Assembly (NCBI RefSeq): GCF_030035675.1 | Contig: NC_084492.1 | Span: 27,863,761 to 27,927,760 of the forward strand | Length of the DNA: 64,000 bases | Reading direction: 5' to 3' | Source: Rhineura floridana | Lineage: Eukaryota; Chordata; Lepidosauria; Squamata; Rhineuridae | In this document: positions 33,453-44,490 of the stretch, piece by piece | Layout of the letters: every line of letters begins with the position of its first letter | Position numbering within the stretch: position 1 is the first letter of the stretch | Notes under the pieces: generated by a model | The model's database searches: none | Told to the model about the DNA's origin: nothing | The model's input: the letters and a program-made list of their open reading frames with translations, nothing else | Program-made: the position numbers and the translations under genes

Positions 33453-34311
33453 ATCTTTGCAGGCAAAACAAGCAAATAATAACAAAAGAAGGGCTTATGG
33501 AGAATGATTCATGAGCTGGAAAATGATGAGGGCAGGGAAGGGTTAAGCAATATCTTTCCATATACCCTGCAACCAACTACCATCATCTTCTGCTGTTATG
33601 CAATTTTCCCCAGGCTGCTGACAAATCATGGAACTCCACATAGCACATAGTTTGTGCCTATGTTTATCCATCTGTGGTTGGAGGAGGGAGTATAGCCTTT
33701 GCAGATGTTTTCCTGACTACTGGTGAGACCCTGATGCTTTTCCACATTTTTCCTCCTTAGCAGGATCCAAGGTCCTCTTATTTTACAGTCCTGGCTCTTC
33801 CTCTGTGAAATTGAGACTTGTGCACAAGACATTTCCCATGAAGACGGATCACCCTCTGCACAAAGTCAGCCTTTCTCGAGCCTATGATTCTTGGCAGGCG
33901 CATCAGTCAAAAGCGACAGCCAACAATCACTTTAGCATCCCTCAGCTGCCTAGTTTGTCATGGCTTTTTCAAGGAGGTGCATATTAGCCCTTTCAGGACA
34001 TTTCTGATACATACACGTATGCAGGTGGAACAGACACAGCCTTAATCATGCACTTATTCTGACTCCTTGCAGGTTTTGCATACCTTTTAGGGAAGAAGAA
34101 ATACAGGACTGCTGCTGCTGAAAATGACAGGCTTGCATCATTTATCCTTGCCCCTTCCACAATGTCTTGTTCAGCATAACCCATCCTCTGACATCATTTC
34201 ACTAGATGCATTCTGATGACTATATCTCCTCTGCCCTTTGAGTGAGCCAGCAATAAGCCAGGCAGTCTTCTATTAACCAATGTTTCCTGTTTCATGCATG
34301 TCAGGAAACTA
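33453..34311. other. non-repetitive stretch, no gene seen
   Basis: About 860 bp with no recognised repeat or coding frame. Confidence 0.45.
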
Positions 34312-34405
34312 TGGTTACCTGCTTTGGAAAAAGCCAGGGTATTAAAACATGGTTGGAAATGGTTTAATATCCTGGCTTGTTCCAAAGCTAGTAACCCTAG
34401 CGTCT
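34312..34405. repeat. imperfect inverted repeat
   Basis: Arm tggttacctgctttgg ... ccagggtattaaaac pairs with gtttaatatcctgg ... ccaaagctagtaacc across a short loop. Possibly the core of another palindromic DNA element; ends not defined. Confidence 0.65.
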
Positions 34406-34638
34406 TGGTTTAGATGAAATGGACATCTACAGTTAACTACTGGTTTAATCATGCATTGCTTGGAGAGAGTAGCTGAGCACACAGGGAAATTAAACCAGCT
34501 CTCTGAATTTCTCTGTCCCTCTCTTTACCAATGGCAGCAAAAGAGGGGTCTGTCTGCTTAGAGGAGATTGCTACCTGCTATTTAGTCTGTGTTTTAGTTT
34601 TTTTGGGAGACTGTGTGTTTTGCCTGTGTTGGGAGGGG

Positions 34639-35350
34639 TGTGATGTTCCTATATATTAGTGTATATATGGTAAGTGCTGGTTGTTTAGAGTATACATGGT
34701 AAGTAGTGAAAGAGGAGGGGGAGTGAATGGGCAATAGAATGCTTGATGATTGGCTGAATGTTTAAAATGGCTGACAGTATAAATGAAAGGATGACAGGTA
34801 AATCTGGGTGAATGTGAGGTGGTAAATTGTGGAATCTGGGGGGAAGAAGAGAAAGAGTGGATTGCTTGGTGGGGTTTGAGAGAGTTGTTTGCCAGGAGAG
34901 AGTGAAGAAGGAGGGAGGTGGAGTTCGGATTAGTATTGAGTAAAACCATATGCTTATGTGCCTTAAGAAGAAATCTTGTTAATCTTGTTAGCTTTGTTAT
35001 CTGTAATAAATACTTAATTTGGTTTACCAAAGGCCTGATCCTTGGCTGGGGTTTCACAGACCAGAAGGGAGGGTAAGGTAATGACCAAGGCTGAAGGGGA
35101 ACTGTAACAAATGGTGGCAGCGGTGAAGAGAGTAACAATACCAGTATTCAGAGTCTCTGGGAATACTAGTATTGGGACGTTACTGGTGGTTGCCTAGCAG
35201 GGGGATCTGTTGAGATCTGTGCTAGAGCGGGGAGAGAAATCATAAGAGAGAGCGGTCCGGACTGGTGGAGTCCCTGGTGGTGCCTAGAGACAGGCAGTAG
35301 CCACGAGCAGGTAGGAACCTGACAGGGAGAGCCAGAGAAGGACGCATCAC
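34639..35350 (+). mobile_element. LTR retroelement fossil: 5' LTR, primer site and leader
   Basis: The LTR is about 34639-35109: TG start (approximate), a gtataaatg TATA-like box near 34786, an aataaa signal near 35005, and a tgtaaca end. Two bases later a primer-binding site (35112-35129) begins tggtggcagcggtg, complementary to the 3' end of a leucine tRNA. About 220 bp of leader follow. No gag or pol is recognisable, so the element is incomplete. Endogenous retrovirus or Gypsy-type cannot be decided. Confidence 0.7.
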
Positions 35351-35832
35351 AAGGGGTTCTGAGCATTGCCCAATATTCTTCTGTAACATGTTTTTTTGTT
35401 TGTTTCTTGATTTTCAAATGTGCTTCTGGCTCCCCAAAATTTGGAGAGCTATGATATAGAGGATAGAGAAGGCTGGGGACAAGACACAATTTCATAAAGT
35501 ATCCTAGAAGGCAGTGCCCCACCAATGGCTTTCATGGGACTTCCTCTGAGGACTTCACTTCTGAACCCATAGCATTGCAAGAGGGTTTCTCTTAGCATCC
35601 ACTCCACCTCTGGGAGCAGTAGGAGGTTCCCCAGCACTGCCAGCACCAACAGCTGAGCACCAGGAGTGTTCTCAGAGGAGGGAGAGGTGGGAATACCAAA
35701 CCATCAACAGGACTACATAAACCCTCAGTTTGCTCCACATTCTTTGCTGGACCAACACCCTAATTTGCCATGCTGGGCTCACTTTGTTTTGCCTGAATAT
35801 ATCCTACACAATGAGCTGTCCCTGGTTCTGCT
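35351..35832. other. non-repetitive stretch, no gene seen
   Basis: About 480 bp; could include retroelement interior too decayed to recognise. Confidence 0.4.
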
Positions 35833-36664
35833 CTAGGGATGGGGGAGGATTGTCTGTTCAGCTCACCTTTTAAAGTGAACCAACCTAACTTGCAGCTTTT
35901 GGGCTTATATGCCAATCATAACAATGATTATTTATTTATTGAATTTATATCTCACCTTTCCTCCAAAGAACTCAAAGAGGCGTACACGGCTCTCTCCCCA
36001 TTTTATCCTCCCAAGAACCATGTGACATAGAGAGACAGTGAGTGGCCAGAGGTCACCCACCCAGTGAGTTACATGGCAGAGGGAGGGGTTGAATACTTTT
36101 CTTCCAGGTCCTAGTCGAACACTCTAATTACTACACCGCACTGACTCTCCTAGATTGTTAACATAGCTAACTATCAGATCACATACTTCTCTGAATTTTG
36201 CAATGCATGTGGTTCAAAAATGCATAAAACATACATTTTATGGGTAAATGCATGCAATTTAAATGTGATTTTTTAAATGTGATTTAAAAAAATCTTCAGA
36301 AAACAGGATGGACAAGATGTAGGACTGAATGCATCTTCAGAATTCATGTTTCTCTGAATTTTGCATTGCTGTTCTCTAGTAAAGTGATGTGTGGAAAAAT
36401 GCACATACAAGGGTAAACTGTGCATAAAATGTGTATATTTAAGTGAAAAATGCAAACTATTTTTTACGGAATATTTCATATAAATGTGTATAAAACTTCA
36501 TACAAAACTGTACATTAGGAAAAATGTGCACTGAAGTGCTGCTGCATTTTTATGAGTTTTTTATATAAAAAATCACAAACTAATGTAGAAATGCAGAGAA
36601 CTGACTCAACATTGGAAAAATGAGAAACTGAGATAAACTGAATTTGACAGATCCACACATCCCT
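35833..36664 (+). mobile_element. hAT family A-like, interrupted by SINE
   Basis: Start tagggatgggggagga at 35833. After the SINE, family A-like blocks (tctctgaattttgcaatgca, aaaatgcataaaac, then ctgaatttgacagatccaca) lead to catcccta. An inner repeat of the ctctgaattttgca block at 36195 and 36350 suggests two related copies or an internal duplication. Confidence 0.65.
35930..36152 (-). mobile_element. tRNA SINE with L2-type tail
   Basis: Reverse strand: agtcagtgcggtgtagtaat, gccatgtaactcactgggtg, then ggaaaggtgagatataaatt, caataaataaataa. Inserted within the hAT-like element. Confidence 0.88.
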
Positions 36665-37687
36665 AGCCTGGACTTTTGTTGAGCTCCATCAGTCCTCACT
36701 AGCAGACATGATTGGTGGTACTCCTATGTTTCCTTGAACATTGAGTTCCACCCTTATTGTGGTATCAGCATCAGGTATGGCTTGGAATCAAAGTTGCCCA
36801 GGTTTCTACAGCTTGTGACCTACCATACTTGAACCCACTTGCTTTCCAAATCAGGAAAGGGATGTAGGAGGAGGGGAGAAATCCAGTCCCCAGCAGTGCA
36901 GTTCTGGGTAAATGCCTAAGTAAAAGGATTAGGTATTAAACATTTAAATTTTATTGTGTACCTTGACTGTGTTAGTTGCCTTGTAGTATTTAGCAGAATG
37001 TAGTCCAATGATTCAATACATTTAATCATTTAATAGAATGTCTCGGTCTTTGAATGTTGAGAAAAAACACACAATGCTCTAAATGTGCAATTAGTTGTGC
37101 TATTATAAGACAAATCCTTCATAATCCTAGAGCATGCAGTGAGTGAAAGATGGGATTTGCTGGTCCATGTGCCTTCTGAAACAGAGCTAATTTACACTGG
37201 TTACACTAATTTGACTTATCCTTGTAAGACAGTTCTACAATATGCATGTGTTCTTTTTAGACTGTTAAAGTGCCCTGATTAATTTTCAGCTAGAGCTTGT
37301 TGAAACAACAGATTGATTATCAACATGAAGAAGAATTTGGTGGATTGGAAATAGACTCCAGGGAATGAAATCTTAATGGGAGCAGAATCGTTTGGGACTG
37401 AGTTTAGAATTGAATAGAGGTAAGAGGAGAGCATTTTGCAAGAAATTGAGAAGTCAAAAATGATTATCATAGCTCGTTAGAAATATTTGATTCAGGATGG
37501 CACTGTCCATTAGATAAGAAAATCAAAAGAGCCCTGCTGGATGAGACAGAGAGCCCCTTTCATCCACTCTCTTGTTTTCCAAAGGCTTTGGGGAATCACA
37601 CAAGTTACTACATGTAGTGGTAAACCTGTAGTAAACCTGTAGTAAAATGTACTATATATAGTAGTACATATGTTGAAGCTTACTACA
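36665..37687. other. non-repetitive stretch, conserved-element candidate
   Basis: About 1 kb of AT-rich unique DNA, most complex at 36900-37480. A short (taaacctgtag) repeat sits near 37620. No gene. Confidence 0.4.
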
Positions 37688-37993
37688 TAGGGTTGCCAGG
37701 TTCAGGGCCTGAGACTGATCCTGTATCTTTAGAAGAGAAAGTCAGCCAAGTGCAACTCTGTAATGGGAAAAATCACAAGATGGAATTCTCTCTTCCCCCT
37801 GCACAACTTTTAAAGATACAGAAGACCTCTTGGAGGCTGGACCTGGCAGCCAAGAGGTCTTCTGTATCTTTAAAAGTTGTGCAGGGGGAAGGCAGAATTC
37901 CATCTTGTGGTTTTTCCCTTTACAGGGTTGCCAGAACACCTGCACTTAGCTAAAATACAGGATCAGTCTCAGGACCTGAACCTGGCAACCCTA
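37688..37993. mobile_element. hAT family C, complete 306-bp hairpin
   Basis: The two arms are near-complementary along their length: tagggttgccaggttcaggg pairs with the ctgaacctggcaaccct end, and ttttaaagatacagaagacc with its complement near the centre. Exact 8-bp duplication ttactaca at 37680-37687 and 37994-38001. No transposase. Confidence 0.93.
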
Positions 37994-38065
37994 TTACTAC
38001 ATGTTGTAAAATCCCCCCACCAGCATCCTGACGTGGTACTGTCCAGGATATGTCAATCAACATCA

Positions 38066-38505
38066 ATCAAGAGTGGGGAAGCTCACAGCCAGGCCCCAAA
38101 TGCAGTCCTTCAGGCTTCTCTATTTGCCCCACCTCGAAATTCTCCCTAGGCCATGTCCTCTCCCCAGACCACACCCTCTCTCCCAATCTCACACTCTTCA
38201 CTTGCCCTGCTCTACCCTCTGCTCAAGAGCTCTTGCCTGGTTGGCACATGTCCTTGCATTGCATTGATGCCTCTTGCTTGCCTGAGTGGAAAGACGTGTG
38301 TAGGCACATGTGTAGAGCAACCTCTGAGTTTTGTGTGGCTGGCATGGGGCCCATTGTGCTAAGGTAAAGATCACACCTGCTCCACTCACTTCTGCTTGTG
38401 GCCCCATCCTGCTTTTGCCTCTGGCCAGCTCATCACTGGCATGTGGCCCCCGGAAGGTTGTCGATGAGGGAATGTAGCTCTTGGGCTGGAAACGGTTGCC
38501 TGCAT
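38066..38505 (+). mobile_element. hAT family B, diverged, about full length
   Basis: From caagagtggggaagc through ccttgcattgcattgatgcc and tcatcactggcatgtggccc to gctggaaacggttgcc. Longer than the 1949 copy. Confidence 0.82.
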
Positions 38506-38514
38506 CTTATATAT

Positions 38515-38615
38515 AACAGATGAGTCTAGTTCTCACAGTGACTAGCCAGAGGCCTCTGGGAAGTGCACAAGCAGGATATAGTAAACTCCTGCTTTTGCTC
38601 ACCTGCAACTGGCAT
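38515..38615 (-). mobile_element. CR1/L3 3' fragment
   Basis: gttctcacagtgactagcca, then aagtgcacaagcaggat and caactggcattcag in reverse orientation. It may resume at 39320 (caaacaccctctgatcctgg), beyond the hAT. Confidence 0.7.
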
Positions 38616-38621
38616 TCAGAG

Positions 38622-39319
38622 TAGGGATGGGGGGGAGGGGAATTTGACAGTGGTTGCACTTATAGGTGAGCCTACCTAATTCATACTTTCCAAAACAGTG
38701 TGTGAACCCAAACCCAGCCATCCTCCAAAATGCACACATCTCTGAGTTTTTCAATGTAAGTGCAACTCCAGCCAAGTAATTGCATATGCTAGGGTGACGT
38801 CTTGCGACGTTTACTAGGCAGACCTTATATATGGGGTGGGATTGCCAGTTCCTTCCCCGGCCTTTCTTTACCCCCCAGCATATGCCGCGTACTCATTTTA
38901 CCGACCACGGATGGATGGAAGGCTGAGTGGACCTCGACCCCTTTTACCGGAGATTCGACTTCCTCCTTCCATTGGAATCGAACTCTGGCCGTGAGCAGAG
39001 CTTCGGCTGCGTTACCACCGCTTACCGCTCTGTGCCACGGAGGGTCATAAAGTGAGCATAGAAATGCATATATTAGTGAAAATAGCATACAAAAATGCAT
39101 TTTATCAGGGAAAATTGCTTTGCAAAATGCATATATCAGGCAAAATTGCATACAAAGATATGTCTATCAGGAGAGATTAGCATTAAAATGCTTCTCAATT
39201 TCCATGAGGACTTTTTCCCCCCCTAGAGCAAACTGATGTGGGAATGTGGACAAACAAACCTGAGAGTAGAAAAATGAGAGACGAAGAGAATCTGAAGCGG
39301 ACAGATTTGCCCATCCCTA
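38622..39319 (+). mobile_element. hAT family A interrupted by a SINE
   Basis: Ends tagggatgg and ccatcccta. Blocks before 38789 and after 39049 are in family A order. Confidence 0.85.
38790..39048 (-). mobile_element. tRNA-derived SINE (gtaagcgg type), tail missing
   Basis: Reverse strand: ggcacagagcggtaagcggt, agagttcgattccaat (B box), acggccag, ggtcggtaaaatgagtacgc, then gacgtcaccctag, where it stops short of the RTE-like tail seen at 49505-49667. Confidence 0.82.
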
Positions 39320-40079
39320 ACTCAGCAGCAAACACCCTCTGATCCTGGAAATAATTCAATGATGCCTTATGTTCTTAAAATCAAATGCAATGTACTAGCC
39401 ATGCCTTATGGTCTGCTAGGTGCTCAGGGGAAAACAGCAACCACACAGTCCCAGTAAACTTAGTTCTCGGAAGGCAGTAAACACAGTTTATTCAGCTCAC
39501 ATCTATGGCTAGTGGGCTGTGATTGCCATGCCAAAATTAGCAGTTCCTATTTAGTGGCAGTAAATTTTTCATTTGCTCAGTAAATTAAAAAGAAAGACAA
39601 ATATATGCTTATCTCTTAAACACAAAATGTTAAAACAACACCAACACCAACAACACAGCCTCTAAATGATTCAGTGGGGTTGATATATAAGCTCTTCATT
39701 ATTTTAAAGACACAAAAGTGTGCCACTATTTTCTTTCATAGTGTTATTATGATTTGCCTGGAATTGTTTCACTGCATGTAATACATTATCTGAGCATTTG
39801 CATTGGTGTTTACAGCCAGCATAGGTCACTTCTGAAATACTGTGTCGTTGACAGGTTTATAATTCTGCTGACACGGGCTGGCAGATAAATGAGCTTCTCC
39901 CATAGCAAAGAGACATAAATTTCATTGCATAAACAGGACCAGGTCTGTTAGTGCAATTGTCAGAAGAGAAAAGTGAGCTAAAGGAAGTAACTAGGGTGTT
40001 CCATCCTTTAAATTACAACACAGTGGGGAAAGCAAATAAGCTGACTTCTTTCTCTGAAGCTTCCAGACTGTGTTTAGAG
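39320..40079. other. non-repetitive stretch, conserved-element candidate
   Basis: 39590-40010 is complex unique sequence with no frame and many homeobox-like cores. The first about 100 bp may be a CR1/L3 scrap. Confidence 0.4.
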
Positions 40080-40443
40080 CAGGGATGGGGAATGTCCAGG
40101 CCTCTCTGTCGGGCCGTTGGGCCTCTCCCCAGACCACACCCCTTCCCATGCCACACCCCTCATTGGCCCTGTTCCACCCTTTCCCTTCAGTCTTTTTGTC
40201 TGGCTGGAATGTGTTCTTGAATTTTGATAACACCTCTTACCTTGCTTGGATGAAATGATGGGCGTGCTGAAGCCTTTGCATTTTGCATGGCTTGAAATGC
40301 AACCTCCTGCAGAAAGGTAAGGCTCATCTATGTTGCTCTGCCCATTTGTTCCCCTGGCCATGCCCATTAAATGATATGTAGGCCCTGGAGGGTTGCCCAT
40401 GAGGGAATGTGATCCTCAAATTGAAAAAGATTCCCCACTTCTG
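40080..40443 (+). mobile_element. hAT family B, about full length
   Basis: 364 bp, ends cagggatggggaat and ttccccacttctg. Flanks gtttagag and acttaggg match at 5 of 8, so the duplication is only suggested. Confidence 0.87.
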
Positions 40444-40449
40444 ACTTAG

Positions 40450-40868
40450 GGTTTGCCAGGACTAGGCAGTGAGCAGCAGACTGAGATGAGCTGGAAACCA
40501 TGTGACAAAGCCCATAGTCAAGACCAAAGACTTAAATCTGAACCAGAAGACAAATGAGGTAGTAGAATTGATCAGCTAGTCAGGACCAAAGAACAACCTA
40601 GGATACAGAAACATATCAAACCTCAGCAAGCCCTTGTTGCTCAAGCAAAGCTCAACCGGAATAGGAAGACCTCTTATTCTCCTTCCTGCCCAGGTGGATC
40701 CAATGGGCAACCTCGGTGGGTGGAATCAGGTAGTTCATTGCCACCGCTTGCAGTTCAGTGGCTCACCACACAGGGCAGCCACACACAGATCAAGGAGCTC
40801 CTGATAGATGTGAGGTTCCAAATGCACAGCAGGATGCAGTCCCTACACGACCTTTTTATTGTGAACTA
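40450..40868. repeat. unclassified dispersed repeat, copy 2
   Basis: Shares the gttgctcaagcaaagctcaa block and style with 26015-26271 and continues through ctgcccaggtggatccaatg. Could be part of an LTR-type element, but there is no decisive feature. Confidence 0.4.
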
Positions 40869-40874
40869 GAGCCA

Positions 40875-41097
40875 ATGTGGTGACCTGAACATGTTGTTGG
40901 ACTTCAGCTCTCACAATTCTTCTTCACCCATAGGAGGAATTTACCATCACCACCCAGAGTTTCTCCTTGTGGCTACTGACTGGTGACATCTGATGATTAA
41001 CAGGGGGATGGCCCCATCCACCTGGCAGTTTTGGCTCACAAAGCCAGCTTGGATAAGGATCTGGCCCATGGAGTCAAAAAGGTCCCCCACCTCTGCT
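40875..41097. mobile_element. hAT-like scrap
   Basis: atgttgttggacttcagctc at the left and aaaaaggtcccccacctctg at the right resemble hAT ends found elsewhere here. Interior unrecognised. Confidence 0.4.
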
Positions 41098-41127
41098 CTT
41101 TTGTGTGGGTGGTGCTATTTTGGCTGT

Positions 41128-41372
41128 ATTGTTGTTGTTATATGCCTTCAAGTTGATTATGACTTATGGCAACCCTATGAATATTTTTTGGATGTATTCA
41201 TAGGCTTTTCATGGTAAAAGGTATTCAGAGGTGATTTACCATTGTCTTCGTCTAAGCCTACGGCACCCGGTATTCCCAGGCAGTCTCCCATCCAAGCACT
41301 AACCAGGCCTGACCCTGCTTAGCTTTCGAGATCAGACAAGATTGGGTGTGTTCAGGGTATTATGGCCGTAGC
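41128..41372 (-). mobile_element. 5S rRNA-derived SINE with BovB tail
   Basis: Reverse strand, 41372 to 41254: gctacggccataataccc, gatctcgaaagctaagcagg, ttggatgggagactgcctgg, gaataccgggtgccgtaggc. This is an almost complete (about 119 nt) 5S rRNA sequence with its internal promoter. Directly downstream are gacaatggtaaatcacctct, gttgccataagtcataatca and acttgaaggcatataacaac, the BovB-type SINE tail. It is a retroposon, not a 5S gene. Confidence 0.95.
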
Positions 41373-42571
41373 TCATCACCCCTAGTATACAGAAGTTTAG
41401 GACTCTTACTGAAGCTGTACAGATATGTTCAAGAGGTCCAGTTAGACACAGAAGTTGCTGTTTTAATGAAAATGCTACTTTTGATAATCAGGATGACAAC
41501 AGCCTTGCAAGAATTTAGGATGGACAACAGCTGGCTCGTCAGCTATCAGTGTATAAGCCCCCTGCTATTGATGAGCTGCCATGATGTCATGGAGGCTGTG
41601 GGAGAGGAGCTTGGGAAATTAAGTAGTTAACATTGCTAAATCCAAAAGCATAAAAGGAAATTAAAAAAAAGGTAGGTGAAAATATCAATGTAATGTTTTT
41701 ACAAGAGTATTGAAGTTAAGAGAATTTGCCTGAGGATGTGCCCCCTTCCAATTCATTTTGGCTTCAGGGGTGTGTGGGGGACCCATAAATGCTAATGGTG
41801 AAGAGTGAGTTGCACATATTTTCTGAGAGTTAACTCTACAGCATTTGCCAGGTATCAAGGTTTTGAACTCTTTGCCTTTTTGAAATGAATATGGAGACTC
41901 AGCAACTGTGCAATTTAAACCCAAATCCAATTTATCCAGAGGTCAAAGGTAATAACAAGGTGATAAGATAGGGGAGAAAAGAGATGAATCTATCATACCT
42001 GCTGGCGGGAGACCATCATACTGTACCTGTACGTAAGCTCTAGGGGTAAACAAAAGGAAATATTTAAGAGAATAACAGAAGACATCCACTAGGCTAAAGG
42101 AAAATTCTACACACTGTAGCCAGGGAGCCAAAGATGGCTTGCGCCTCCTGAATTCTTTATTTTCTTTTGAAGTTAACACAATTCATCCCCTTTGTTTCAC
42201 CACATAGCCTGGCCTGCTTCAAAGATTTCCCAACCCGCTCTCAGGTTCCTTTGACCCAAACCTAATCCGGGCACCAGTTTTATCAGTGTGCAGCTTTAAT
42301 TACACCTTCCAAACGTGCTCAGATGGAAGCCACTGAGGGAACACACAGATAAGGCAACAGAGAAGGACGGCCTTCAATGTGTATACCAGTTCAGTGTTCC
42401 TAATTTATAAGTTCTCACTCTCTTTTTTAAAAAAAATAAATTCCATGGGCTCATGGATGGAGATTTTCTGAGGCAGGAAACAGCTTAAAAGGGAGCTGCA
42501 AACAGAAAACTGCTTTACTACACATTCAGTCTAGCATTGGATGCTGAAACCTTTGGGCAAAAATGGTTATT
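41373..42571. other. non-repetitive stretch, no gene seen
   Basis: About 1.2 kb without a repeat found elsewhere in the window and without protein-like frames. Confidence 0.45.
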
Positions 42572-42650
42572 TATTTATGTGATATTTATATACTGCCCTT
42601 TGTCAAAAGACCACAAGGTGGTTTACAGTATAGCACCACAGTAAACAACA
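42572..42650 (-). mobile_element. LINE 3' tail
   Basis: ttatatactgccctttgtca and ccacaaggtggtttacagt read in reverse as a LINE UTR end, L2-like. Confidence 0.5.
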
Positions 42651-42651
42651 T

Positions 42652-43030
42652 AGGGTTGTATTCAGCTAAATTCTAGTCAGAGTAGACCCATTGAAAGGAA
42701 TGGACTTAAGTTGGTTTTGTCCTGTCAGTTTACTTCAGTGGCTCTACTTTGAGCAGGACTAGCATTGAATGCCACCCAGTATGCACGTATACAACTGTCA
42801 TTACATTAGGGTTGTAGCCAATGTTAGTTCTACTCAGAGTAGACCCATTGAAATTAATGGGCATGGCTAACTTGGGTCCATCAATTTCAGTGAGTTTACT
42901 CTGACAGTAACTTAATTGGATACAACCCAATATATCCATAAAGAACAAAAATAACAAACAAAAACTCGGGGTTGTATTCAACTAAGTCCTGCTCAGAGTA
43001 AACCCACCGAAATTCATAAACATACATTAG
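42652..43030. mobile_element. palindromic family P, cluster of three
   Basis: Two full copies (about 42652-42780 and 42809-42934) and a half copy (42969-43025). Each begins gggttgta and carries ctcagagtagacccattgaa-like arms; full copies end with gatacaaccca or a variant. Confidence 0.85.
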
Positions 43031-43051
43031 TCATAGCAATGAGGCCTCCTC

Positions 43052-43234
43052 ATTGTGACTGCGGAAACCTCCATGATTGTCCCTCCTCCAGCATCAGTGA
43101 TGGCATGGAAAGCTTTGTACTCTAGCACTAATACCTTGAATTGGGCCTGGTACCTCTCTGGCAGGCAGTGCAGCACATTCATAACCAGGCTGGTCCCATC
43201 GGGCTGCCCAACTCACCATCCTAGCAGTCACATT
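43052..43234 (-). mobile_element. probable LINE interior fragment
   Basis: taccttgaattgggcctggt and ggcaggcagtgcagcacatt resemble a segment often found dispersed in reptile genomes upstream of L2-like 3' ends. Tentative. Confidence 0.4.
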
Positions 43235-43235
43235 C

Positions 43236-43311
<76 letters not shown>
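43235..43311. repeat. (ATT)n microsatellite at a LINE tail
   Basis: About 77 bp of near-perfect trinucleotide repeat immediately at the 3' terminus of the L2 copy on the minus strand, where an (AAT)n tail is expected. Confidence 0.97.
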
Positions 43312-43312
<1 letters not shown>

Positions 43313-43690
43313 ATTTATTAGTCGCCCATCTGGCTGGTTGGCCAGCCACTCTGGGCGACGTACAAGATAAAAAACTGTACATTAAGCATTAAAATTTAAA
43401 ACATAACAATAAAAGCCTAACCCATCCTAAATGCTTTCCTGAAGAGCCAGGTCTTCAAAGTTCGGCAGAAGGTCATCTCAGAAGGGGCATGACGGAGATC
43501 ATTTGGGAGAGAGTTCCATAGGGTGGGGGCCACTATTGAGAAAGACCTCTCTCGAGTCCTCACCAGTCTCTCTGTTTTTACCGGTGGGATCGAGAGAAGG
43601 TCTTCTGAGGCTGATCTTGTTGAGCGGCATCCCTGACGATTCTTCATTCTTCACAAGCTGCAGCTTCTGGACCATCTTAGATAGGTAGAG
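43312..43690 (-). mobile_element. L2 LINE 3' end
   Basis: Minus-strand frame reads RTRERSFSIVAPTLWNSLPN, then TFCRTLKTWLFRKAF, the L2 C-terminus. UTR and tail: acgtcgcccagagtggctgg, then (AAT)n. Confidence 0.9.
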
Positions 43691-43742
43691 AGAGCCATGG
43701 CCTGACCTAGTATGAGGTAGCTTCCTACATTTGTTTGGGTCC

Positions 43743-44012
43743 ACAGATTTCTGAAACAATATGAGAACCATCACAGTCATTCTTTGAAATTCACACTTCC
43801 CGAAATTTTACAGTGCAGTTTTCCAGCCAGTGCTTACAAAGCATACGTTAGGGGGAGGGTGCATTAAAATGAATATATGAGTGAAAACAACATTATATTA
43901 GGAGAAATCCCTTGCAAAAATATGGACATTAGTCAAAGGTGCATACCAAAATGTGTCTGTTAGGAGAAATTCGCACTAAAATGCTGAATAATTATGATGC
44001 AGATTTTTTTTT
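43743..44012 (+). mobile_element. hAT family A, internal fragment
   Basis: Starts inside the family (ttctgaaacaatatgagaac) and ends in the expanded T/A run after gctgaataattatgatgcag; both termini missing. Confidence 0.83.
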
Positions 44013-44247
44013 TAAAAAAAAATCACAATTCCCCCAAGAGGAGGGAAAATCCACCTGCTCTGGACCTAGCAAACTGGCATGCTTATTTTCCCTCAAGCTG
44101 CTCCCCTGCATCCACCCTGGCTGGCACAATACTGGCAAGGTTTGGGATTTGGCTGTTTTTTCCCTGTGGAATCTCCCTCCCCTACTGCATAGGATGATTC
44201 TGTCAAGAAACAGACAGGAGAACTGTTTCATTGATCTTAACAAACTG

Positions 44248-44490
44248 GGGTTGGATTCAGTTTAGTCCTACTCAGAGTAGACCCATTGAAATATATGAAC
44301 CTAAGTTCATGGGTGGTATTCAATGCCAGTCTTATTCAGAAAAGACCCACTGAAGTTAATAGACACAACTAACTTAGGTTCATTAATTTCAATAGGTCTA
44401 CTCTGAGTAGGACATCGGTGAATACAACCCATATCTATTAACTTGAAAGGGTTTACTCTGAGCAGGATCACCACTGAATTCCATCCCAGC
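44248..44490. mobile_element. palindromic family P, two copies
   Basis: Arms tcctactcagagtagaccca and ggtctactctgagtaggaca, then a second aagggtttactctgagcagg arm. Confidence 0.82.

Noticed and set aside
34656-35138. 160-codon minus-strand frame
   Set aside because: Antisense to the LTR; proline/serine-rich by composition only.
41254-41372. Functional 5S rRNA gene
   Set aside because: The sequence runs straight into a BovB-type SINE tail and carries substitutions, so it is a SINE head.
42652-43030. Satellite array
   Set aside because: The units are separate palindromic element copies with different spacing and divergence, not tandem monomers.
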